From contig JBFXGJ010000050.1 in assembly GCA_050178135.1 (NCBI GenBank), positions 1 through 12,397 of the forward strand: a DNA stretch of 12,397 bases. The letters run 5' to 3'. A program made the translations under genes and the position numbers. The stretch comes from UBA288 sp050178135 (GTDB taxonomy: Archaea > Halobacteriota > Methanomicrobia > Methanomicrobiales > Methanospirillaceae). The notes beneath the pieces were generated by a model that ran no database searches, was not told the DNA's origin, and saw nothing but the letters and a program-made list of their open reading frames with translations. Positions 1-5,253 of this stretch are shown here, in pieces; the first letter of the stretch is position 1, and each line of letters begins with the position of its first letter.

Positions 1-16
1 CTTCTCTGTCCGACTC

Positions 17-736
17 ATGCCAGTCCTGCTGACGTTCGCGGTCCTTGTCGTGGTCCTCGTCGTCGTCGCCCTCCTGTACCTGACCTTTGTCCCGATCGTG
101 GTTACGGGCCGGTCCGTCCCGAAACAGGCGGCGGCCGAGGTGACCTGGGGGCTCGTCGGCGCCCGCTTCCGGCAGGAGGACGGGCAGCGCCGGCTCGAGG
201 TCTGCCTCCCGGGCTTTGCCATTCCCCTCCCGGTCCCCGGGGAGAAGAAGAAAGAGAAGGAGAAGGAGAAGGAGAAGGAGAAGGAGCCGGTGGAGGGCGC
301 CCTGGAACCGGCGATGAGCGGCGCACATGCGGTGGCACCCGCACCGGCGAAGGAGCCGGCGGACCATCCGATGGCGGTCCTCGGCCGGGCACTCCGGGTG
401 CTCGGCCTCCTCCTCCAGGTCCGGCCGGCGGTACAGCGACTGATGATCGCCGCCCTTCGGCAGACCCGCCTCCGTCTTCGCCTCGACCTGGCGATCGGGA
501 CCGGCGACGCGGCGACGACGGGGGAGACTGTCGGTCTCCTGATGGCGCTCCGGGGGGCACTCGCGGCCCAGCCCTGGTTTCGACTGAACGCGACCCCGGT
601 CTTCAACGGCCCGTTCCTCGACTGGGACGCAGCGGGTGAGGTCCGGGTCCGCTCACCGATCCGGGTGCTCCTCCCGGCGCTCCGGCTCGCGATCCGTCCG
701 GAGGTCCGCGCCCTTGCCCGAGAGGTACGCCGGTGA
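17..736 (+). CDS. DUF2953 (YtfI-like) membrane-anchored protein
   Basis: This 239-residue protein has one strong N-terminal membrane segment at about residues 3-27, followed by a region with the WGLxGxR motif (about 44-50) typical of DUF2953. A low-complexity Lys/Glu run fills residues 76-90, and a C-terminal half contains the family-like stretch FNGPFLDWDAAGEVRVRSPIRVLLP. Function is unknown in the family; in Bacillus the homologous ytfI sits beside ytfJ, and here the next gene is a YtfJ/GerW-like protein whose GTG start overlaps this stop codon by four bases (GTGA). The pairing supports the assignment and implies translational coupling. The bulk of the protein probably lies on one face of the membrane, with the K/E run as a stiff charged linker. 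The reading frame is open to the left edge, and no ribosome binding site is visible in the 16 bases available, so a start further upstream is possible. Confidence 0.8.
   Translation: MPVLLTFAVLVVVLVVVALLYLTFVPIVVTGRSVPKQAAAEVTWGLVGARFRQEDGQRRLEVCLPGFAIPLPVPGEKKKEKEKEKEKEKEPVEGALEPAMSGAHAVAPAPAKEPADHPMAVLGRALRVLGLLLQVRPAVQRLMIAALRQTRLRLRLDLAIGTGDAATTGETVGLLMALRGALAAQPWFRLNATPVFNGPFLDWDAAGEVRVRSPIRVLLPALRLAIRPEVRALAREVRR
242..286 (+). repeat. GAGAAG hexanucleotide microsatellite in the DUF2953 gene
   Basis: A purine-only tract built mainly of GAGAAG units encodes the run of alternating Lys and Glu at residues 76-90 of the DUF2953 protein. The unit is a multiple of three, so gain or loss of copies keeps the frame. 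The product would be a charged helical linker between the membrane part and the rest. Confidence 0.85.
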
Positions 737-1122
737 TTGCCCGTGATGGGGTCCGCCTCGGCGCGCCGGTGACTGCCGGCGGGCGGATCCTCACCCCGGT
801 CATCCGGGTCCGGTACTCCCTCGCCGGCCCGGCGGGGCTCGGCTCCGTGGAGCCGCTCGGCCTCCTGGTCAAGGAAGATGGCCAGGAGACATTCTATTCG
901 TTCGACCCGACACTCGACTGGGACCAGGTCGTTGTCCGGCTCGAAACGGATGGGGGGGGAACGCCGGCATCACCTGTCGAGGGGGAGACGGAGTGCGGCA
1001 CCTCGTCATCCGGACCCTCCGATCCGCGAAGATCCATGCGCGCGTACATTACGAAGATCGTCACAATAACGAGAAAGTATATATGTATTGCTGAGAATGC
1101 GAACTTTGAAGAGACGAAATAA
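733..1122 (+). CDS. GerW/YtfJ-like protein
   Basis: The 129-residue frame starts with GTG inside the stop region of the DUF2953 gene (4-base overlap). Residues 5-70 follow the YtfJ/GerW layout: RLGAPVTAGGRILTPVIRV matches the conserved 'vGdpv...g.tiiPvsrv' strand pair, and GSVEPLGLLVKEDG followed by a short acidic segment matches the closing 'v.PvaflVv..dG' block. The glycine-rich insert usual between these blocks is short. In spore formers GerW is needed for germination; archaea make no spores, so the role here is unknown. The family core ends near residue 71, just before a run of eight G (952-959). The remaining 55 or so residues are Ser/Pro-rich, unlike the family, and run into AT-rich promoter-like DNA, so the real C-terminus may differ (see findings). 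The family call rests on motif layout and the neighbour gene. Confidence 0.65.
   Translation: MIARDGVRLGAPVTAGGRILTPVIRVRYSLAGPAGLGSVEPLGLLVKEDGQETFYSFDPTLDWDQVVVRLETDGGGTPASPVEGETECGTSSSGPSDPRRSMRAYITKIVTITRKYICIAENANFEETK
1070..1084 (+). promoter_or_regulatory. Candidate distal BRE/TATA box for the beta-helix gene
   Basis: CGAGAAAG followed by TATATAT (1078-1084) is a good archaeal BRE plus TATA match in otherwise GC-rich DNA. A start site about 25 bases downstream would leave a leader of about 70 nt containing the hairpin at 1162-1178. It lies inside the last codons of the GerW-like frame. Confidence 0.45.
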
Positions 1123-1138
1123 ACCCCCTTCGAGAAAA

Positions 1139-1152
1139 GGAAAGGGTTTATA
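1139..1152 (+). promoter_or_regulatory. Candidate proximal TATA box for the beta-helix gene
   Basis: Purine-rich GGAAAGGG followed by TTTATA (1147-1152) lies 27-32 bases upstream of the ATG at 1179. Initiation about 25-27 bases downstream would give an almost leaderless mRNA, which is common in archaea and fits the lack of a clear Shine-Dalgarno motif. Confidence 0.5.
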
Positions 1153-1161
1153 GGGTCATCC

Positions 1162-1178
1162 GCAACCGAAAGGGTTGC
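1162..1178 (+). promoter_or_regulatory. Perfect hairpin abutting the beta-helix start codon
   Basis: GCAACC (1162-1167), loop GAAAG, and GGTTGC (1173-1178) form an uninterrupted 6-bp stem whose last base touches the ATG at 1179. If transcription starts at the distal TATA box the stem would sit at the ribosome entry site. Alternatively it is a DNA operator just at the start of transcription. Confidence 0.5.
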
Positions 1179-2120
1179 ATGAAGAACAGCCTGATTTTGA
1201 GGTCCGGTCTCGTTGCGCTGGTCCTGATCGCGGCGATCCCCGCGGTTCTCGGTGCGACGACCATCACCGGCCCGACTGTCATTTCATCGCCTGGCACCTA
1301 CGTCCTCGCGAAGGACATCACAGGCGGTTCGTCCCCTGCGATCCAGGTCCAGTCGTCCGGCGTCACGATCGACGGAAAGGGTCACACCATCCGCGGAAAG
1401 GACGCCTCTGGCAGCTTTGCAATTCTCGTCAACAAGGGCGGGAAGACGCTCACGGGTGTCACGATCAAGAACGTCCGCGTCCAGGACTGGTACGACGGCG
1501 TCTACTTCAGGAACGTGAACAACGGGCGGATCGAGTCTGTCACCTCCACGAGCAACGTGCGGGCGGGCATCAGCCTCCGCGAATCGAACAACAACGTCAT
1601 CTCCGGTTGCACGGTGAGCGGGAACATGCAGGGCCTCTACGTCTGGTCCAAGTGCTCCGGCAACACGATCCGGTCCAACACCATCTCCAACAACCGTGAG
1701 ATGGGCCTCTGGCTGGCCTCGACGGGGCGCACCTCGAAGGGGATCGTTTACGACTCGAAGGCCAACAGCGTCCTCGACAACACCGTTACCGGCAACGGGC
1801 GGATGGGGCTCTACGTGGACTTCACCACCGGGAACACCCTTAAAGGAAACCGCGTTTCCGGGAACAGGGACCACGGGGTCTTCCTGGACTACTCGTCCGG
1901 GAACACGATCACCTCCAACCAGGTGACGTCCCACAAGCAGTCGGGCATGGTCCTCTTCGACTCGGACCGCTGCACGATCAGCGGCAACACCGTCTCGAAG
2001 AACGGCGACTATGCCCTCTGGGCGATCCAGAGCCAGAACCTGAAGATCGGTTCCAACCAGTTCGGTGGCAACTCCCGGGGCGCCCAGACCCTCTCGGACG
2101 GCTCCACCCGCGCCCGGTAA
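1179..2120 (+). CDS. Secreted right-handed parallel beta-helix (NosD/PbH1-type) protein
   Basis: The 313-residue product starts with a Sec signal peptide (positive n-region, hydrophobic core to about residue 22, likely cleavage after VLGA near residue 26). Residues 27-60 hold the ITGPTVISSPGTYVLAKDI block, common at the front of archaeal secreted beta-helix proteins. From about residue 60 to 300 the chain is made of PbH1 coils of roughly 20-24 residues with the pattern NTISGNTVSGN, for example at 135-146, 162-173, 195-207, 216-228, 239-251 and 263-274. The Asn ladders are typical of this fold. Such proteins act at the cell surface or outside, often on polysaccharide, but no catalytic residues or copper site can be assigned from sequence, so the substrate is unknown. 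No membrane anchor or sorting signal is seen at the C-terminus. It has its own promoter and is followed by a T-tract, so it is probably monocistronic. Confidence 0.85.
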   Translation: MKNSLILRSGLVALVLIAAIPAVLGATTITGPTVISSPGTYVLAKDITGGSSPAIQVQSSGVTIDGKGHTIRGKDASGSFAILVNKGGKTLTGVTIKNVRVQDWYDGVYFRNVNNGRIESVTSTSNVRAGISLRESNNNVISGCTVSGNMQGLYVWSKCSGNTIRSNTISNNREMGLWLASTGRTSKGIVYDSKANSVLDNTVTGNGRMGLYVDFTTGNTLKGNRVSGNRDHGVFLDYSSGNTITSNQVTSHKQSGMVLFDSDRCTISGNTVSKNGDYALWAIQSQNLKIGSNQFGGNSRGAQTLSDGSTRAR

Positions 2121-2141
2121 CCCCTCGATACTCCACCTCTC

Positions 2142-2148
2142 TTTTTTT
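2142..2148 (+). terminator. T7 terminator of the beta-helix gene
   Basis: A run of seven T lies 22 bases after the stop codon. Archaeal transcription ends at such T-tracts without needing a hairpin, and the site fits between two convergent genes. Confidence 0.6.
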
Positions 2149-2165
2149 AACGCCGGCTCTTCCGG

Positions 2166-2171
2166 AAAAAA
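2166..2171 (-). terminator. T6 terminator of the VOC/zinc-ribbon operon
   Basis: On the minus strand six T follow the zinc-ribbon stop codon by about a dozen bases, preceded on the top strand by the convergent gene's own T-tract. The two tracts together make a bidirectional termination zone. Confidence 0.55.
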
Positions 2172-2183
2172 TGATGCCCCCCT

Positions 2184-2705
2184 TCACCCCCAGCGGGGAA
2201 GGGTCGCGGTGAACGCGGTGACCATCGCCTTCGCCTGCTCGAGCGGCATTCCCAGCTCGTTCGCGAGGAGGGGAGCGTACTGCTCGATCATCGCCTCGCG
2301 GGTGAGGTCCGGCTGGGTGAAGGACCCCTCACGGTAGCAGTGGACACAGTAGCGGGTGCTCGGGCTCCCATCCGCCTCGGTACCGGCGTCGTCGTCCGCG
2401 AGGAGGGGCATGCCGCAGCTCCCGCAGGAGGGGACCAGCCTGCCGCTCCAGCGGAGGAGGGGGCGGAGCTGCTGGAGGGTGAAGTCCTGGGCCCGCTCGG
2501 GCGGGATCTGGAACATCGTGGCCATCATCTCGCCGCCTCGCTCGGCCATTCGCTCGATGGTGATGCCGGGCTCGGCAAAGGCGCCGTCCCGGTAGCAGTA
2601 CCGACAGTAGTATGGGCTCGGGGTGCCGTCCGCCTCGGTCCCCCGGTCCCCGGGGGCGGCAAGCGGCATCCCGCAGCTCTGGCAGGTCATGACCGGGTCA
2701 GGCAT
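2184..2705 (-). CDS. Tandem double zinc-ribbon protein (Zn_ribbon_2 type)
   Basis: The protein of 173 residues carries two copies of a putative zinc-ribbon module. Copy 1 has CQSCGMPL (C8, C11) and YCRYCYRDGAF (C34, C37); copy 2 has CGSCGMPL (C94, C97) and YCVHCYREGSF (C120, C123). Both share the GTEADGxPS segment between the cysteine pairs, so this is an internal duplication. Each module is followed by a helical tail (ITIERMAERGGEMM and LTREAMIEQYAPLL). Eight cysteines suggest two bound zinc ions. The family has no proven function; it often appears as a single ribbon in methanogen and clostridial proteins. The ATG at 2705 is preferred over the GTG at 2714 because GGGGGTG lies six bases upstream of it. 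It overlaps the end of the VOC gene by eight bases, so the two are surely one operon. Confidence 0.85.
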   Translation of the reverse strand: MPDPVMTCQSCGMPLAAPGDRGTEADGTPSPYYCRYCYRDGAFAEPGITIERMAERGGEMMATMFQIPPERAQDFTLQQLRPLLRWSGRLVPSCGSCGMPLLADDDAGTEADGSPSTRYCVHCYREGSFTQPDLTREAMIEQYAPLLANELGMPLEQAKAMVTAFTATLPRWG

Positions 2706-3177
2706 TCGCGCCACCCCCGAGCACGGCGTTCACGAACTCGGACGGCATCAGGGTCCGGGCGGCGACCTCCTGGGGTGAGAGCCCATCGGTGGCGAGCCGG
2801 CGAACGACCGCATCCATCGCCTCGCCCACCTCGATCAGGTTCCCGTCGAGGTCATAGAACCGGATGACCCGCTGCTGCCAGGGGGCGGTCTTCAGGGGGT
2901 GGGCGAGCCGGACCCCGTCTCCGAGCCTCTCGATGAAACCTTCGATCTCGTCGGTCTCGAAGTAGCACTCCTGGCGGGGCCGCTCAACCGGCAAGGGCTC
3001 GAGCCCGTCGTAGACCATCGTTCGCACGTCGTCCATCTCCCAGATCGAGATACCGCATGTGAAACTCACCATCCCACCGAGGTCGAGCCCGACCTCGAGG
3101 TCGAAGAGATCGCGATAAAAATCGCGCAGGCGGGGCACGTCCTCGCTGAAGAGGACGACCGAGTTGTAGCGTATCAT
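2698..3177 (-). CDS. VOC-family (glyoxalase/bleomycin resistance fold) protein with helical tail
   Basis: The 159-residue protein shows the VOC half-repeats: RYNSVVLFSEDVPRLRDFYRDLFDLEV at the start, then VSFTCGISIWEM, the second half CYFETDEIEGFIERL, and the closing strand VIRFYDLDGNLIEVGE (about 105-120). The acidic positions in CYFE and LIEVGE fit the metal-ligand positions of the fold, but the first strand lacks the usual His, so a full metal site is doubtful and the substrate is unknown. After residue 120 comes a tail, VVRRLATDGLSPQEVAARTL then MPSEFVNAVL, that looks like a helix-turn-helix segment and is not part of the fold. The ATG at 3177 is chosen because GGAGG ends five bases before it; the frame stays open upstream, but those codons are Arg/Pro-rich and look non-coding. 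It is co-transcribed with the zinc-ribbon gene. Confidence 0.85.
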   Translation of the reverse strand: MIRYNSVVLFSEDVPRLRDFYRDLFDLEVGLDLGGMVSFTCGISIWEMDDVRTMVYDGLEPLPVERPRQECYFETDEIEGFIERLGDGVRLAHPLKTAPWQQRVIRFYDLDGNLIEVGEAMDAVVRRLATDGLSPQEVAARTLMPSEFVNAVLGGGANA

Positions 3178-3182
3178 GCATG

Positions 3183-3187
3183 CCTCC
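3183..3187 (-). promoter_or_regulatory. Shine-Dalgarno that fixes the VOC start
   Basis: GGAGG on the minus strand lies five bases from the ATG at 3177. A second ATG at 3181 overlaps the spacer but is in another frame and too close to the motif. Confidence 0.7.
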
Positions 3188-3319
3188 GGCGCCGGCGGTC
3201 CCCCGCCCGGTGCCACACCTCCGATAGGAGCGGGACCGGCATAATAGCCGTGCACCGCGGGGCGAAGGTGTCGTCGGCGGTGGGTGGATGTCGTCGATGA
3301 CCTGGTCCTGCGACCCGGA

Positions 3320-5074
3320 TTACTGCGCCGAAAAACGAGAGTATGTCCCCGACGATGCTGCCCGCCCGCCGGCACTCCTGGCGGCTCCGGTGACGGTCAC
3401 GTTCGTTGCCATCGACGACCAGCCGTATGGGTTCCGGACGGTGAGCGTGACCGCGTACTCGCCGGGCTGGCGGAAGATAACTGATGGATTCACCATCGTT
3501 GTCCAGGCGAGCCCGCCGAAGTCCCAGTGCCAGGAGGTGGGGGTGCCGGTGGAGGCGTCGGTGAACCGCACGAAGAGCGGCGCCGGACCGGACGTCCGGC
3601 TGAGCGTGAAGTTCGCTGCCGGCACCCGGGGATCGCCGTCGACCGTGATGAATGCCGGCTTCGAGACGGTCGCCTGCCCGAGCAACGTCCAGACGGTCAG
3701 GTTCACGGTATAGGCTCCGGTGCGCTCGTAGACGTGCACGGGGTCACGATCGGTCGAGCTCGCCCCGTCGCCGAACTGCCACCAGCGATGGAACGATGCC
3801 GGGCTGGAGGTGTCGGTGAACCGGACGGCGAGGGGCGCCTGTCCGGTGGTGGTGTTCGTCGTGAAGTTCGCCACCGGCGTCGGCGTTGGCGTGGCGGGCC
3901 CGGTGATGCAGATGCAGTAATACTCCGTCTTGGTGGATACCTGTCCCGCCCAGTCGGTGACCGCCAGGGAGACGGTGTAGAGCCCGGTGGCAGTGTAGGT
4001 GTGGGTCGGGTACTGGAGGGTGGAGGTACTGCCGTCACCGAAGTCCCACCGCCACTCCTTTCCATTCGGGGTGTAGTCCAGGAACTGGACGGTGTGGGGT
4101 GCCGGCCCGGACTGGGGATAGGCGGTGAACGAGGTGGATGGCCTGGTGGTGGGTGTGGGCAAGGGTGTCAGGGTGGGCGTGAGTGTGGTCGTGGACGTGA
4201 GGGTGAGGGTGAGGGTGGGTGTGGGTTCGGTGTGCGGTGGGTGAAAGACCCGAACCCTGTTGTTTACGGTATCGATGACGACGACCCTCCCCGAGGGTGC
4301 CACGGAGATACCCCTGGATGGCCACATCATCACGCCCGAGGACTGCCCGATCAGCGTGCCGGAGGGGGAGTAGACCTGGAATGCCGTCCCTTGAGCCGCA
4401 ATGGCGAGGATGTTGTCCGCAGCATCGATCGCGAGGCCCCGAATGCCCGTGGTTTCGGTGTTGATCGTCTGAATAACGTGGTAGTCCTGGTCAAGGACCA
4501 GGATGGATCCCGAATCGCGGGAACCGATGATGATATCATCCGTGCTGTTTACGGTGATTGCCTGGGGAATCGCGTCACCGGGTTGGAACGTCTCGATCAG
4601 CGAGCCGTCCCGACCGTACACCTGGACCTGGGGGGGCGACTCAATCGCGACGAAGACACAGTCCGACCGGTTGACTGCCACGCCTCTGGGAAAGCCAGGA
4701 GCCAGCGAGACGTCATCGACCATCGTGCCGGAAGTGTCCAGGATCGAGAGCTTCCTGCCCAGCTCGTTGACGACGAAGAGGTACCCCGTCGCGTTGAACG
4801 CCATCGCTTTGGGATTTGGAGCATTCCAGGTCGTGAGATACTGGAAGGAAGGGCTGAAGACCGCGATCGTGCCATAAGCAGGCTGACTGACGTAGACGTA
4901 TCCCGATGTATCGACCGCACCACCTGACAGGGAACCAGATGTCCATGCCCCACCACCGGCGCCTGTGAGGTCCTGGACGAAGACGTAGTCAGCGAGTGCG
5001 GCGGATGCCGGCGACACGGTCAGGAGCAGGACCTGCAGCACGATGCCGGCGACGAGGAGCGGCGTGCGGTTCAT
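3320..5074 (-). CDS. Secreted NHL beta-propeller protein with three PKD domains
   Basis: The 584-residue product begins with a Sec signal peptide (cleavage likely after SPASA, residue 25). Residues 28-278 form a beta-propeller of six NHL-like repeats, marked by AVDTSGYVYV (53), AFNATGYLFVV (91), AVNRSDCVFVA (132), TVNSTDDIIIG (173), AIDAADNILAI (214) and SVAPSGRVVVI (256), spaced 38-42 residues. A Thr/Pro linker (281-312) leads to three PKD domains starting near 316, 402 and 485, the first with WRWDFGDG, the second WWQFGDG, and the third the altered WDFGGLAW. N-x-S/T sites are frequent. It probably acts at the cell surface in binding or adhesion; no enzyme motif is seen. The last 240 codons match the two PKD genes upstream. 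The end (after GGR) differs from both paralogues because of an apparent 4-base deletion, giving the tail AASSGTYSRFSAQ. It starts at an ATG with no clear Shine-Dalgarno but a TATA box at leaderless distance. Confidence 0.9.
   Translation of the reverse strand: MNRTPLLVAGIVLQVLLLTVSPASAALADYVFVQDLTGAGGGAWTSGSLSGGAVDTSGYVYVSQPAYGTIAVFSPSFQYLTTWNAPNPKAMAFNATGYLFVVNELGRKLSILDTSGTMVDDVSLAPGFPRGVAVNRSDCVFVAIESPPQVQVYGRDGSLIETFQPGDAIPQAITVNSTDDIIIGSRDSGSILVLDQDYHVIQTINTETTGIRGLAIDAADNILAIAAQGTAFQVYSPSGTLIGQSSGVMMWPSRGISVAPSGRVVVIDTVNNRVRVFHPPHTEPTPTLTLTLTSTTTLTPTLTPLPTPTTRPSTSFTAYPQSGPAPHTVQFLDYTPNGKEWRWDFGDGSTSTLQYPTHTYTATGLYTVSLAVTDWAGQVSTKTEYYCICITGPATPTPTPVANFTTNTTTGQAPLAVRFTDTSSPASFHRWWQFGDGASSTDRDPVHVYERTGAYTVNLTVWTLLGQATVSKPAFITVDGDPRVPAANFTLSRTSGPAPLFVRFTDASTGTPTSWHWDFGGLAWTTMVNPSVIFRQPGEYAVTLTVRNPYGWSSMATNVTVTGAARSAGGRAASSGTYSRFSAQ
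3391..4117 (-). repeat. PKD-triplet cassette, copy A
   Basis: This is the C-terminal three-PKD block of the NHL-PKD gene. Shared anchor words at the two ends (TGACGGTCAC and ACTGGGG on the plus strand) are exactly 720 bases apart, as in copies B and C. Confidence 0.85.
4145..4232 (-). repeat. Degenerate hexamer tract coding the Thr/Pro linker
   Basis: Imperfect repeats of GTGAGG/GTGGGT type on the plus strand encode TPTLTLTLTSTTTLTPTL, the flexible linker between propeller and PKD domains. Extracellular Thr-rich linkers like this are often O-glycosylated; that is inference here. Confidence 0.6.
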
Positions 5075-5106
5075 TATACCAGGTGAAGAATCTTGCCATT
5101 CTTTTT

Positions 5107-5117
5107 CTTATAGGTTT
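5107..5117 (-). promoter_or_regulatory. TATA box of the NHL-PKD gene
   Basis: On the minus strand AAACCTATAAG, preceded by AAAGATAA, lies in an AT-rich island 33-43 bases upstream of the ATG at 5074. Transcription would begin about ten bases before the start codon, giving a near-leaderless mRNA. Confidence 0.5.
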
Positions 5118-5240
5118 ATCTTTGAGGTCGAATGGCAACCCCCATCAGGATAGGGCGTGCCCCGCGTGCAGGACGGAGAGACCATTCCCTTCTCCCGGAA
5201 CGATAGAGCATACAAACCGCCTGGAGCTCTTTGCCGGGCG

Positions 5241-5245
5241 AAAAA
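5241..5245 (-). terminator. Weak T5 terminator after the C13 gene
   Basis: The minus strand has CATTTTTCG nine bases past the C13 stop codon. Only five T, so weak, but it precedes the separate promoter of the next gene. Confidence 0.35.
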
Positions 5246-5253
5246 TGAGGTGA

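Noticed and set aside
1284..1934. Minus-strand open frame opposite the beta-helix gene
   Set aside because: It mirrors the repeated Asn-ladder codons and has no start signal or family motif.
3527..4927. Long plus-strand open frame opposite the NHL-PKD gene
   Set aside because: The product is a Gly/Arg/Val/Asp-rich shadow; the minus strand has the signal peptide, propeller and PKD domains.
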